DNA from: Bidens hawaiensis
Lineage: Eukaryota; Streptophyta; Magnoliopsida; Asterales; Asteraceae
Direction: 5' to 3'
Length of the DNA: 64,000 bases
NCBI GenBank assembly: GCA_021521415.1
Contig: JAIQDT010000303.1
Location: 1,178,001 to 1,242,000, forward strand
The notes beneath the pieces are model-generated. The model was not told the DNA's origin. It did not search any database and saw only the letters and a program-made list of their open reading frames with translations. Made by a program: the position numbers and the translations under genes. Shown piece after piece: positions 11,176 through 24,515 of the stretch (positions are counted from its first letter, which is position 1; every line of letters begins with the position of its first letter).

Positions 11176-13272
11176 ATTGAGAGTGATGAACGAGGATAGG
11201 AATATAAGATAACCAATGAACTTTCGTGAACTTTACAAATAACTGAAAATAGTAAACTAGATTTTTTTATAAATGTACAAAAAATATCACAACAAAAATT
11301 AAGTGAATGATTAATTAAATAGTTCAATTAACAACAAATCTTAAAATGAGTAATGACATATGAAACCTTTAAATACTGTAAACATTAGGAATGAAATTCT
11401 TAAGGCCGAGAGTATAAATTTGAACAAAGTTAATTAAGATTTTTATGAATCGAGTTTGGCTAGTTGAGAAACTTATGAGATTTAATGAGAAATTGATAAA
11501 AAAAAATTATAGCTTTTCAAGTTGTGAATTTGAGATGAGATGAATTTAAATTACAAAATTAAAGTATTATAATAAATGATATATAGTAATTGAAATATTA
11601 ATGAAAATACGAAAATGTACGGATTCAAACAAATCGTTAATAGATTAAATTTTGAAGCGAATATTCCCGAATCACCGAGATAGTCCTATTCGAAATAAAT
11701 TTTTAAAATTAGATATAAGTGTCATTGGAGTATCCACAAATTACGAGAGATCTTCCTATTTCCACATAATCGTATAAAAATTATATGAAATAAGTAAATT
11801 AAATTATCCATGATTTATCATGGAACTTTAAGTAAATAGCGAATATTAAATTAACAGTGAAAAAGAAAATGTGATGTGAAATAATACAATAAAATAAGAG
11901 AAACGCGATACTAGAAATGCATGAATCACCATACTATTCTAACAACTAACGAAGTTATCATTAAAACGTTCAAAATTCTCAAGATGTGTCAAAAATCAAA
12001 GTAGAGAGTTGAATTATATAGGAATCACCGTTTAATTTTAACTAAATAATGAAACTTAATAAAAATGAAATTTCAATAATACTCATGAAAATGTCAATAA
12101 ATAAAATGAGTGATTGAGTTATACATGGATTCCATGGAGATTAAGTAAAAAAGTAAATTTAATGATAAAAATTAAATTTATTAATGGGATATTTAATTTA
12201 ATGGTGGAAATTAAATTTGAATGATAAAAAATTTAGTTTAATAATAAAATTACAATAATTGAATTTTAAAACAAAGACTTATAAAATGGAAGATAAGTTG
12301 TGAAAAGTAACATGAGATTGAGAAACAACAAGAGGTAATAAATTGTTTATAGTTAAAGTTGATGGTAAAGAATGAAATGCGCTCGATAGTTTATAGTGTA
12401 AGAATATGATAATATGAAATAACCGAGAGAAGATAATTTAAATAGCATTACAAAATGATAATCGCAAGTGGAGCATAACGGGTATGAATTAGTATAAGAT
12501 TTCTTGTTCGGGCATTTTGGTTTTGTTGAGGTTTCAGTTTTGGTTTTAATTTTTATCAGGGGTAGGTTTAGAGTCCTTTCAAGAAAGAGTTCCATCCCTA
12601 ACATGGTCATCTAAGAGAGCAGCAGCAAACCCCTTGACGATTCTAGTAGTAAGACGGCGATCATGAGAAGCAGATGAACAACGTTGATTACGATGATGGA
12701 TTCCTAGGGAAAACATTCTATGATTACCAAAGGTGAAAATTTTATGAGAATATGGGTAAGTTGTGTGAATGAGTTGATGTGAGATAATTGAGATGTAGAT
12801 TTAAATAAAATTGTGCTGGTGATTTATCATGACTTAAGGATAAGTCGAGATTTAAAACAATGTGATTAATCTTGAGATATTTAATTAATTAGACAATATT
12901 TATTCTTAAAAGTGAAATCTAAAACTAAAATGTTATTGGATTGGGCTTTCCATGGACTTTCCATGGTAGCTTGAGAACCCAAATTAAATAACGAAGCATA
13001 TCAAATGAGTTGGCGTCCAATGAGCTTTCCATGGCAATTTGAATGACCCAACTAAACAAAGCAACCTAAATTTTGTGAATTGGGCCTTCCATGAGTGTTC
13101 CATAGCAATTTATTGGCCCAATTAAAATAACGGATAACAAACAATTGAGTTGGTCGGCCCATGAGCATTACATGACATTTTAACTAACCCAACTAAATAT
13201 CAAATTAACATATCCAAATATGAGTAGTTGGAGTATCTCGTGAACCACCACGGGTGATACTTCCAACCAAAT
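11176..13272 (-). other. Element A interior, middle part
   Basis: 2.1 kb, very AT-rich, no recognised protein. Repeats the theme of short CATG-centred inverted repeats (for example TCCATGGACTTTCCATGG near 12950 and GTGAACCACCACGGG near 13238), each followed by CAACTAAAT-like sequence. Ends with CAAAT (13268-13272), the target duplication of solo LTR F. Confidence 0.55.
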
Positions 13273-13402
13273 TGTAACGCCCGGATATTTTCGTTAATTG
13301 GCTTATGTGCCTATATAAGTTTTCATGTTAATCGGGATTAAATGTTCCAAGTCGAAAGGCTTCCTAGTAATTCGTAAAAGTCCATATAAGTAGTTTGTGG
13401 TT

Positions 13403-15252
13403 TGTAACGCCCGTTACTTCTCGGTTCAAGGATTTGAAGCTTGTAAAGTGTGTATATTTCTTGGAATTTAACCGACAATTCTCGGAAGCCTTTACGTCAT
13501 CCCGGTACATTTAATCGTTTAACTTTCTTCCAAGTTGCCTTATTATTCAATTCTAGGTTGGTTTTATGATTCCCCATGTCTTTTACACCTTAATTGATCT
13601 TTATATCACGTGTATTGATCGATAAAGGACTTGTTTTAGGTTAACCGGGTGGCTGTCCAATTGAGCATTTCCGGGACTGTTTTGAGTGAGGTTTTTACAC
13701 CAAAATCCTCCTAGGCATGTCTAGTATATTATACTTAAAAACCATGTTCATTGGTGTTCGTTAAATTGGTCAACTAGTTATCGTTTGAAAGATTGTGTTC
13801 GGTTGACTAGAATTGTAGTTTGATGCGTTTAACACGAGGGTTGAAGTGATTAACGACCAATTCAGCTCGGGGACACTTGGTTTAATGTACGGGCTGTTGA
13901 AAAATTATTTTTATAAGTTATGGGGCTGAATTGGTTGTCGATTACTCCAAAGGGGTCGTTACAACACGCAATTGCGTTTATTGAATAGTTGGTGCGTTAT
14001 ACTTGCGAGTTACCGACCCATTTGACTCGTGTGGCGTCATGTGGACTTTTCGGCTATGATTTTATCATATTGGGTCCACACGGGGCTGAGTTGGATGTTA
14101 ACGGCCTAAACGACTCTTAAATGCGCGTATTGGTATCACCTAGTGCTTCCGGGGGTAATTTGGGAATTCTTTATTCCCGGGAGTATCTAAGGGTCGTTTT
14201 GGTGAATGTGAGGCCTCGGGGGCTGTTGTGATTTAGTTTGATGAGGTCGAGGCTTTAGGTAACCCGAACCCCCTTTAGAACGTCTCGTATGATAAACGAG
14301 TCATCTTGATGTCATTAGTATTGATTGAATGTAAACCGGCAGGTGTTTGAGTTTTGGAATTACTTAGGGATCCTCTAGATCGTGGTGAATCCGTGTCTTG
14401 TGTCAGGTGAGTTCATGATGCCCCTTTTAACTCCTTTTAAGTTTTGGGCTAGCATGCACACCTAAACGATTTTGCTTGATGAAACATTTAAACTATTTTA
14501 TATAGGCATGCTCGTATATGTAGGCCTTGGGATGTTATAGTACGTATGTATATATTATTGTATGGCCAATATTTGGCGATGTTAGTAGTCGTTATCGACT
14601 ACGGATGTTACGTATGACTACTTTGTGTTTGCATACGTTGATGAGATGTTACGTGTTTGGGTTGTACGTTTGCTCGACCCTGATGTTATTACTTGGATGT
14701 TATATATATATAGGGATGCACTTATAAAGATGTTTATATGTATGTATGTATATGTATATATACATAAGGATGATTATTTATCGAAGATGATGGCCAAACT
14801 GATGTATCCCTTGTATAGTTTAAAACCTTTGGGAATGACTATTATGATTATTATTATTGATGTTATTTATTAAAAGTTGAACTCACTCAGCTCAAGATGA
14901 CTTTGTGTGCATGTTAGTGTGAGTTTCAGGTTAGGTGGTGGATACATTACCGCTTGGACGTGCACGAAGCTACTTGGACGGTGGAGGGCATGCTTAGTCG
15001 GATGTTTCAATAATAATAACCGTTTTCTTTTTAACATTTATTTAAATACATTCAAATTGGTTTTGGGCATAATTCCTGGGTTTTGGGAACTTATTTTATT
15101 ATTTATGTTTTCCGCTGAATTATACTCTGAATTGGTTGTTTTAATGGAATGAATCATTTTCAAGTTTAAATATTTTTATAAGTGTTTTGTATGAATACCA
15201 ACTGTATTGTATGAATACCAACTGTAGGGTTCCCGGGGTTCGGGGCCTTATA
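13403..15252 (+). repeat. 5' LTR of Gypsy C (1.85 kb)
   Basis: TGTAACGCCC to GGGGCCTTATA. Compared with the 3' LTR it lacks about 150 bp after ATTATTCAA, the part that includes the C-run and CCGATCGG block, so this copy has lost a conserved segment. It carries a small duplication (GTATGAATACCAACTGTA) near its end. Confidence 0.95.
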
Positions 15253-15255
15253 AGT

Positions 15256-15268
15256 TGGTATCAGAGCC
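15256..15268 (+). other. Primer binding site of Gypsy C
   Basis: TGGTATCAGAGCC, three bases after the LTR, matching initiator-Met tRNA. 15269-15598 is noncoding leader. Confidence 0.9.
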
Positions 15269-15598
15269 ATGGTTCAAGGGATCCGAGCATTCCCGAATGC
15301 TTGGATTCGAACAGTAAGAGAAGAGAATAGTATGCCCACCGCGAGTAGCTGCACGCCAAGAGGTAACTTTAATTATTAGTCATTCCTTTGAATTTTAAAA
15401 TTTCCAGTATGTGATTAATTGTTTAAGTGTTAGACAGAATGCTAATGTGGTTAGGGGCAGGGGTGATTAGGACGTGCGGGTAAAGTAAATGACTAATTAC
15501 ACTTGATCAACGTCATTAGCAGTTTACCCTTACCTTACATGTTCTAAATGCCACTTGTACCTGACCGTGTTAAAATTCGGTCTTCCTAGGGATAAGTC

Positions 15599-16195
15599 AT
15601 GGCTAATCCTCGTACAGCTAAGCGAGGTGGCCCTAGTGTTCGTGGTCGTGGTCGTAAGACACGTGCCGAAGCTGAGAGTGAGATCCCTACACCCAAGTGG
15701 GAGAAAACCCTAATACATGAGGAGGGGGATAACCCCACCTTAGATCCTGCTATGCACGCGGCAATCGCGGTTGAGGTTTACCAGGTGCTCCATAGCGCCA
15801 TTCCCGGGGTCGTTGCTGAGGCCGTTAGGGCCATGGAGGAGTCTTTGGTTGGTAAGAGTTCGGGTAAGGAAAGAAAGGGTAAGGAGACACAGGTCGAGGA
15901 GGAGGAAGAGGTGTATGTGCCAAGTGGAGATGAAGACGATGCACGGACTATTAGTGTATCTACCCGGGGCTATTCGTATGGTGACTTTAAGAAATGTGAT
16001 CCTCCTTCTTTCGATGGTACTAAGGATGCGTTGGCAGCACATCAGTGGGTGAAGGAAATGGAGGCTGTTCGGAGAGTTAGTAAATGTAAGGGGGATGACA
16101 TGATGACTTATGCTACCGCCTCGTTTCGTTCCGAGGCACTGTGTTAGTGGGATAATCTGGCGCAAGCCATGGGTGATCGTTCGATTAGGAGGATG
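15599..16195 (+). pseudogene. Gypsy C gag, N-terminal part only
   Basis: Starts MANPRTAKRGGPS at 15599. It has a basic, then acidic (EEEEEVYVPSGDEDD) N-terminus followed by the start of a retrotransposon gag domain: CDPPSFDGTKDALAAHQWV and YATASFRSEALCW. H's gag (47788-48258) has the same start MVNTRAAKRGGPS and the same domain. TAG at 16145-16147 replaces the Trp codon of LCWWDNL. Past 16195 the rest of gag, including the zinc knuckles present in H, is deleted up to a point inside the gag-pol intron-like segment. Non-functional. Confidence 0.9.
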
Positions 16196-16304
16196 GCGTG
16201 GGATGAGTTAACGAATTGGTTCTTGATCAGCGTTATAATTTCTTATTCCTTTGGAATCGTATGTGATGATCATGTAGCTATGCAGTAGTATAATATTATC
16301 CCAG

Positions 16305-19300
16305 GTACCTTTTTACTTGATGAATTATAGGCGTCAGTCTTATTTGATTCGGGCGCCAGTAGAAGTTTTTTGTCTACCGCTTTCTGTTCCTCGTTGAATA
16401 AATCACCCGAGCGCGTGGTCAATGTGTTTGAGGTTGAGGTCGCCATAGGAAAATCCATTTCCGTGTCTAGGGCTATTCAGGGTTGTTCCATTGAGTTGTC
16501 TGGGTAGATTTCCGGTGCGGTTGTATTTGATGCGGCTTGGTTGTTTCGATGTGGTGATCGAGATAGATTGGCTCGCGAGTGTTGATGCTCAGATCATTTG
16601 TGGTCAGAAACTTGTTTGTCTGAGGTCCCCAGATGGGACCCAAATTACGGTCTTCGGTGACCAGAATGGTGCGACGCCACATATCATATCTATGCTTAAG
16701 GCGGGAAGGTTGATGCAGCGGGGTTGTGGGGCGTATCTGGCGTATGCTATAAATATGAAAACCGAGGTGTCTACCGTCGGTGATGTTCCTTTGTTCGGGA
16801 TTCCCCGGATGTATTTCCTGATGATTTGTCAGATGTGCCGCCGGACCGCGAGGTCGAGTTCCAGATAGACCTTGTGCTAGGCGCAAAACCCGTTGCTCAA
16901 GCCCCTTACCGTCTAGCACCGAATGAGATGAAAGAACTTATGGCTCAGTTGGAAGACTTGCTCGACACGGGCTTCATTCAATTGAGCATTTCACCTTGGG
17001 GTGCCTCGGTCCTGTTCGTTAAGAAGAAGGACTGTAGCATGCAGACGTGCATTGACTACCGTGAATTGAATAAGCTCACTGTTAAAAATCGGTACCCTCT
17101 TCCAAGGATCGATGATTTATTTGATTAGCTCCAAGGAGCTAGTTGGTTCTCAAATATTGACCGTAGGTCCGGGTATCATCAGTTGAAGATTCGGGAGGAA
17201 GATATTCCTAAGACTGCCTTCCGCACTCGTTATGGGCATTATGAATTCCTCGTGATGTCTTTCGGTTTGAACAACGCACCGGCTGCGCTCATGGATCTTA
17301 TGAACCGGGTGTGTAGGCCGATGCTCGATCATTCGGTTATTGTGTTCATCAACGACATTCTTGTGTATTCCAAGAGTGAATCCGATCACGCCGGTTATCT
17401 CACGGAAGTTTTGGAAGCTCTGCGAAAGAACAAGTTGTATGCGAAACTTTCGAAGTGTTCCTTTTGGTTACGTGAGGTTCAGTTCTTGGGTCATGTTATA
17501 AACCCAAGTGGTATTTTGGTTAACCCTACGAAGGTGGAAGCGGTAAACGAATAGAATCTCCTAAGTCTCCATCCGAAATTCGTAGTTTTCTGGGCCTGGC
17601 AGGGTATTACCGCCGCTTCATTCCCGACTTTTCGAAAATTGCTTCATCATTGACCAAGTTAACTAAGAAGAGTGTTAAGTTTGTTTGGGGTACTGAGCAG
17701 GAGGAGGCTTTTCTCGAGTTGAAGAACAGGTTGACGCATGCCCCGATTTTAGCTTTACCCGATGGCACCGATGATCTGGTGGTTTATTATGATGCCTCTT
17801 ATCAGGGGCTTGGGTGTGTTCTGATGTAGCGAGGTCGAGTCATCGCTTATGCCTCACGGCAGTTAAAGCCTCATGAGGCGAATTATCCTACTCACGATTT
17901 GGAGCTGGCGGCGGTTGTGTTTGCACTTAAGTTGTGGCATCATTATTTGTATAGTGTTCCTTGCGTTATCTATACCGATCATAAGAGCTTAAAGTATTTC
18001 TTCAAACAAAAGGAACTGAATGTGCGTCAACGTCGATGGTTGGAGTTGATTAAGGATTATGATATGGAGATTATGTACCATCCCGGTAAGGGTAACGTAG
18101 TAGCCTACGCGTTGAGCCGGAAGGAGAGACCGAAACCTATTCGTGTGAAATCTTATCAGCTTATTCTTCAACCCGATATTTTGAAACAAATAGCCAACGT
18201 CCAGAATGAAGCTTTGCAGGTGGAATGGATTATGTCAGCACGTATTTGGGGTTAGGAAAAGTTGTTGGAAGACGTCGGTGATGGGGTGAAGTATAAGGAT
18301 GGGCGTTTATGGGTACCGACGTATGGGGGATTCAGAGGTAAAATTTTGGACGAAGCACACAATTCGCGCTATTCCATTCATCCGGGCATGACCAAGATGT
18401 ACCAAGACCTGAAAAAGAATTATTGGTGGTCCGCGATGAAGTTTGAGGTGGCTCAGTATGTGAGTAAGTGTTTAACGTGTCTATAGGTTATGGCCGAGCA
18501 CCAGAAGCCGTTCGGGAAACTTCAACCATTGGAAATACCTGTTGGAAATGGGAGCATCTTACGATGGATTTTGTGACTAAACTGCCTCGTACTCCTAGGG
18601 GTAGTTATGATACCATTTGGGTAATCGTTGACAGATTAACCAAGAGCGCTCATTTATTTCCGATTCGAGAGACTTTTAATTCTGAGCAGTTGGCCGATGT
18701 GTTTAATTCGTGAGATCGTTTCTAGGCACGGGGTGTCGGTATCTATTGTTTCGGATAGGGATACGCGTTTTACCTTCAGTTTTTGGAAGAAGTTTCATTA
18801 GGAGATGGGTACCAAACTTCTCATCAGTACCGCTCATCACCCGCATGCGGATGGTCAATCCGAGAGGACCATTCAGACTCTTGAGGATATGTTGCGGGCT
18901 TGTGTTATTGATTTTGGTGGTAGTTGGGATCGTCACTTACCTTTAGTCGAGTTCTCTTATAATAACAGTTATCACGCCACGATTGGGATTCCATCGTTAG
19001 AAATGTTGTATGGTAGGAGGTGTAGGACTCCAGTCTGTTGGGGTTCCATTGGTCAGAAACAGTTAGGTAGTTTGGAGGTGGTTAAGGCTACGACTGATAA
19101 GCTCGATAAGATTAAGGCTTATATGAAGGCCGCTCAGGATCGTCAAAAGTCCTATGCGGATAAAAGGCGAAGACCTATTGTATTCGAGGCTGGGGATTAG
19201 ATTATGATGAAAGTTTCTCCTTGGAAGGGTATTATTCATTTTTATAAGAGGGGGAAGCTTAGTCCGAGGTTCATTGGTCCGTTCCGTATATTGTCTCGAG

Positions 19301-19647
19301 TTGGTGAGGTAACGTATAGGCTGTAATTGCCCGATGAGCTCGCGGGGATTCATCCTACTTTCCACGTGTCCCGATGAGCCCATGTGCCTCTTGATGATAT
19401 TGAACTTGATAGTAAATTGAACTACGTCGAAGAACCGGTTGCTATAATTGATCGTCAGAAAAGTCGTTTGAGGAATAAGGTGGTTAGGCAGGTGAAAGTG
19501 CAGTGGAGGCACCGTAGGGGCTTCGAGGCTACTTGGGAGTCCGAAGACGAGATAATGAAACTCTATCCACTGTTGTTCCTGTCGCATCGGGATTCGGGGA
19601 CGAATCCCATTATAAGGGGGGGGGGGTGGACTTGTAACGCTCGTTAA
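16305..19647 (+). pseudogene. Gypsy C pol (protease, RT, RNase H, integrase, chromodomain), broken
   Basis: Domains in order: aspartic protease with intact FDSGA (about 16330-16480) and the LGCFDVV region; RT from about 16850, with [20 protein letters not shown] and ISPWGAS; RT catalytic site reads VFINDILV (17339-17362), so the first Asp of FIDDILV is Asn; RNase H about 17740-18110 ([23 protein letters not shown]); integrase HHCC about 18340-18480 and core DDE (MDFVTKLP, HADGQSERTIQTL); chromodomain about 19440-19560 (LRNKVVRQVKVQW, EATWES). Stops include TAG at 17126, 17827 and 18253, TAG at 18484, TAG at 19198 and TAA at 19324, plus frameshifts near 17550, 18700 and 19370. The reading frame ends inside the 3' LTR, as in H. 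Dead copy. Confidence 0.93.
19612..19632 (+). other. Polypurine tract of Gypsy C
   Basis: A run of about ten G followed by TGGACT abuts the 3' LTR. H has the shorter AAGGGGGGTGGACT at the same place, so the G run has expanded here. Confidence 0.85.
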
Positions 19648-21620
19648 TTCTCGGTTCAAGGATTAGTAGCTTGTAAAGTGTGTATATTTCTCGGGATTTA
19701 AGCGACATTTCTCGGAAGCCTTTACGTCATCCCGGTACGTTTAATCGTTTAACTTTCTTCCAAGTTGCCTTATTATTCAAATTAGAGGGGCTAGAATGAA
19801 ATATGTTTATGTTATAACATAAAAAATTAAAACCCTAACTTCTCCCCTCTCTTGCTGGTCCGATCGGCCTAGTGCAGCCCCCCCCCCACCTTGCGAATTA
19901 CTTCTGTGCAGACAAGATTAATCCATAAAACTTCAATTCAAGGTTGGTTTTAATGATTCCCCATGTCTTTTACACCTTAATTGATCTTTATATCACGCGT
20001 ATTGATCGACAATCGACTTGTTTTAGGTTAACCGGGTGGCTGTCCAATTGAGCATTTCCGGGGCTGTTTTGAGTGAGGTTTTCGCACCAAAATCCTCCTA
20101 GGTATGTCTAGTATATCATACTTAAAAACCATGTTCATTGGTGTTCGTTAAATTGGTCAACTAGTTATTGTTTGAAAGATTGTGTTCAGTTGACTAGAAT
20201 TGTAGTTTGATGCGTTTAACACGAGGGTTGAAGTGATTAACGACCAATTCAGCTCGGGGACACTTGGTTTGATGTACGGGCTGTTGAAAAATTATTTTTA
20301 TAAGTTATGGGGCCGAATTGGTTGTCGGTTACTCCAACGGGTCGGTACAACACGCAATTGCGTTTATTGAATAGTTGGTGCGTTGTACTTGCGCGTTACC
20401 GACCCATTTGACTCGTGTGGCGTCGTGTGGACTTGTTGGCTGTGATTTTACCATATTGGGTCCACACGGGGCTGAGTTGGATGTTAACGGCCTAAACGAC
20501 TCTTAAACGCGCGTATTGGTATCACCTAGTGTTTCCGGGGGTAATTTGGGAATTCTTTATTCCTGGGAGTATCTAAGGGTCGTTTTGGAGAATGTGAGGC
20601 CTATGGGGCTGTTGTGATTTAGTTTAATGAGGTCGAGGCTTTAGGTAACCTGAACCCCCGTTAGAACGTCTCGTAGGATAAACGAGTCAACTTGATGTCA
20701 TTAGTATTGATTGAATGTAAACCGGCAGGTGTTTGAGTTTTGGGATTACTTAGGGATTCTCTAGCTCGTGGTGAATCCGTGTCTTGTGTCAGGTGAGTTC
20801 ATGATGCCCTTTTTAACTCCTTTTAAGTTTTGGACTAGCATGCACACCTAAACGATTTTGCTTGATGAAACATTTAAACTATTTTATATAGGCATGCTCG
20901 TATATGGTAGGCCTTGGGATGTTATAGTATGTATGTATATATTATTGTATGGCCAATATTTGGCGATGTTTGTAGTCGTTATCGACTACGGATGTTATGT
21001 ATGCCTACTTTGTGTTTGCATACGTTGATGAGATGTTACGTGTTTGGGTTGTACGTTTGCTCCCTGATGTTATTACTTGGATGATATATATATATATATA
21101 GGGATGCACTTATAAAGATGTTTATATATATGTATGCATATGTATATATACATAAGGATGATTATTTATCGAAGATGATGGCCTAACTGATGTATCCCTT
21201 GTATAGTTTAAAACCTTTGGGAATGACTATTATGATTATTATTATTGATGTTATTTATTAAAATTTGAACTCACTCAGCTTAAGCTGACTTTGTGTGCAT
21301 GTTAGTGTGAGTTTCAGGTTAGGAGGTGGATGCATTACCACTTGGACGTGCACGAAGCTACTTGGACGGTGGAGGGCATGCTTAGTCGGATATTTCAATA
21401 ATAATAAACGTTTTCTTTTTAACATTTATTTAAGTACATTCAAATTGGTTTTGGGCATAATTCCCAGGTTTTGGGAACTTATTTTTTTATTTATGTTTTC
21501 CGCTGAATTATACTCTGAATTTGTTGTTTTAATGGAATGAACCATTTTCAAGTTTAAATATATTTATAAGAGTTTTGTATGAATACCAACTGTAGGGTTC
21601 CCGGGGTTTGGGGCGTTACA
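19633..21620 (+). repeat. 3' LTR of Gypsy C (1.99 kb)
   Basis: TGTAACGCTCG to GGGGCGTTACA. Retains the block CTAACTTCTCCCCTC...CCGATCGG...C-run (19833-19895) that the 5' LTR has lost. Contains a TA microsatellite near 21083-21101. Short ORFs are shared with the 5' LTR only because the LTRs are copies. Confidence 0.95.
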
Positions 21621-23573
21621 TGGTTTAAGTCGTCTCAAATTCACAATTAGGAGGGCCAGAATGTAACATTTATGTTATATCACAAAACCCTAACACCCTC
21701 CTCCTCTCTCTAGCCGATCGCACCAGCTGCAGCAACCCCCACCCCCGTTTTTGTTCTTTTTCCAGCCATGTTCTATGTGAAAACTTCAATTCAAGGTTAG
21801 TTTAACGTCCATGCAAGTCTTTTTCACCATTAAACACTTGGTTGAACATGTTAGGGTTGAGTTTTGATTATAACAGCTTCTGACATATTCGTACTCGTTT
21901 ATTATTTGGTCTGTAACTCGATGAAAATTTATTTTTTTGATCGATTCTAGTTTCTATGATGTTCTGCTTTGAGTCTAGTTTCTAGAAAGGTATAATATGT
22001 AATTTTTGGATGAGATTTGAATGGTTTTTATGAATTTATAAGATCGAGTGTCAAAGCTGATTCGGGATGACGGATTCTGGTCTGTCTTCCCGACATCATA
22101 ACACTTTTTCGACCAGTCTAAATTGGTTGGTTCCACTTCTGGAACTTAATATTTTGAGTTAGGAATCTAACACAATTGGAATCGTGTAATTTGGTTGGGT
22201 AATGATGTTTATAAAAATAAAACCATTCTGTTGCACACTGAGATAGCTGCACATACCTTTTTGTGTTGGAAGAATTTTCAAGATTTTTATGTGCAATATA
22301 AAAATATAATAAAAATATTTTAATAAACTTAAGACATTTATACAACTCTGGTAAAAATTTCATAATTTATTTCTATGGTTTTCCTATGTAATAAAATACA
22401 TCCTTACATGCTAAAATCTGCTCCTTATTCTCGACAGTGATCAATTCTTTCGGTTTAGGACTTAACCGGTGGCTGACCAATTGAGGTCCTTTCGGGGCTG
22501 TTTTAATTGAAGTTCTTGCTCTATCATCTTCCTAGGTATGTCTTGTATATCATACTTTAGTATCATGATTTTTGGCATTCGTTAGATTGGTCAATTGTTG
22601 ATGAAGTGAAAACTAGGTTTCGGTTGTCTCGTTGTCAATTGTTGCGTCTAGCGCGTTGTTTGAGGGAACTCGCAACCAATTCAGTTTGTGTAACTTTGGT
22701 TTGATATACGGGCTGTGGAAAAATAAATTTTGTAAGTATTGGGGCTGAATTGGTTGTCGGTTACTCAAACTGGTCGATACAACACGAATTCACGTTTATT
22801 TGATAGTTGGTGCGTTGTGTTTGCGAGTTACCGACCCATCCAACTTGTGTAGTGTAGTGTGGACTTGTTGGCTGTGATTTTATTAAATTTGGTCCACGCG
22901 GGGCTGATTTGGATGTTAAGTGCATAAACAACTCTTAAACGCGCGTGTTAGTATCACCTAGCGCTTCCGGGGGTAATTTGGGAATTCTTTATTCCCGGGA
23001 GTATCTAAGGATCGTGTTGGTAAATGTAAGGCCCCAGGGGCTGTTATGATTGAATTTGATGGGGTTGAGGCTTTAGGTAACTCGAACCATGTTAGAACAT
23101 CTCGTAGGGTAAACGAGTCGATTCGGTACCGCTAGTAATTATTGTTCGTAATCCGGCAGGCTTTTGAGTTGTGGGAGTACTTAGGGTCCTCTAGCCCATT
23201 CTGATTGTGTGACTCGTGTCAGGTGAGTTCATGATGCCCCTTTTTACTCTTTTCAAGTTTTGGGCTAGCATACACACCATATTACAACTTTACCCGACTT
23301 TACTAGTTTAAACTAATTGGATGGTATTTCATGGCTTTACTTGTGTTTGTGGGTTTATGAAAATATGTGTGAATTATATTCTATGCCTTAGGATATTTGA
23401 GACTTGTTTATGGTCATATATTCCTTAAGGTTATAGACATTACTTATAGCCTAGATTCAAGGATATAGGCTCACCCGTATCATGGCATGTCTTGAGATGA
23501 TATTTATGAATGAGTATGCAAGTGTTACTTTATGACCATAGGCTTACTTTCATCATGAGATATTTTGAGATGG

Positions 23574-23604
<31 letters not shown>

Positions 23605-24515
23605 GCGTGTTTATATATGCGTTACTTTATGGCCAATAATTGGCGATGTTAATTAGTCCTTATCGACTAAGGATGTTTGCGTATGCCTACTTTGTGTTTG
23701 CATACGGATGGATGGTGACCTTGGCCGGGCCAAACTATACTACTTAGGTTCTTAAATCCTGTGGTGGGCCCTGAAAAGTCCGTAAGGGGGGAGGCTCGTG
23801 TGGCATGATCACCATTGGATGGGATGTTACGTGTTTGGGTTGTACGTATGCTCAACCCTGATGTTATTACTTGGATGTTACATGTTTGGGTTATACGTGT
23901 GCTCGACCCTAATGTTATTACTTGGATGATAATTATAGGGATATAATTATATAGATGTATACATATAAGTATGAATACATATTGTTGATGATGGCTTAAT
24001 TGTTGTATCCCGTTTTATTTTAAGATTTTTGGAATGATTATTATAGATGTCAATTATTAAAACTTGAACTCACTCAGCTCAAGCTGACTTTGTGTGTATG
24101 TTAGTGTGAGTTTCAGGTTAGGAGGAGGATGCTTACCGCTTGGACGTGCTCGAGGCTACTGGTACGGTTGAACGCATATCTAATCGGAAAGTTTCAATGA
24201 TGAACATTGTTCTTTTCAATTTTATTTAAATACATTTAGATTTGGTTTTGGGCACCACTCCCGGGTTTTGGGAACTTGTGTGATCAATTACAACTTTTCC
24301 GCTGATTTATACTCTGAACAGGTTTTAAAATAAATGACTTGCCTTGGGTTTAAAATAACATATTTTCTAGTTTTGAGAAATTTGATATTCCTTATTCCGC
24401 TGTTTAGTACTCTGGAACGATTTTAATAAGATGAAATTGTTTGGCTTTAAATTTTTGAGAATTTTTTTTGGATATGATTACCAACTGTAGGATTCCCGGG
24501 ATTCGGGGCCTTACA

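Larger units (their letters stand above)
13403..21620 (+). mobile_element. Ty3/Gypsy chromovirus C (Tekay-like), decayed
   Basis: Complete element by ends: 5' LTR 13403-15252, PBS 15256-15268, gag remnant, pol remnant ending in a chromodomain, PPT, 3' LTR 19633-21620. Flanked by TGGTT on both sides (13398-13402 and 21621-21625). Same superfamily branch as H, with clear protein similarity throughout. Numerous stops, frameshifts and a large gag deletion show it is old. Inserted in solo LTR F. Confidence 0.95.
13273..24515 (+). mobile_element. Solo Gypsy LTR F, split by element C
   Basis: LTR from TGTAACGCCCGG at 13273 to GGGGCCTTACA at 24515, flanked on both sides by CAAAT (13268-13272 and 24516-24520). 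Removing element C (13403-21620 plus one TGGTT) leaves one continuous LTR of about 3.0 kb. There is no interior domain: both flanks are element A. It is therefore a solo LTR, left by recombination between two LTRs of a former full element. Related in sequence to the LTRs of C and H (shared CCGATCG/C-run block at 21710-21750 and the TCAGCT...GTGCACGAAG block near 24070-24160). No gene; holds a TA/CA microsatellite near 23577-23606. Confidence 0.9.

Noticed and set aside
14527..15152. Small ORFs in the Gypsy LTR, repeated at 21295-21540 and, on the other strand, in H
   Set aside because: They recur only because LTRs are copies; no domain, and frames are not maintained between families.
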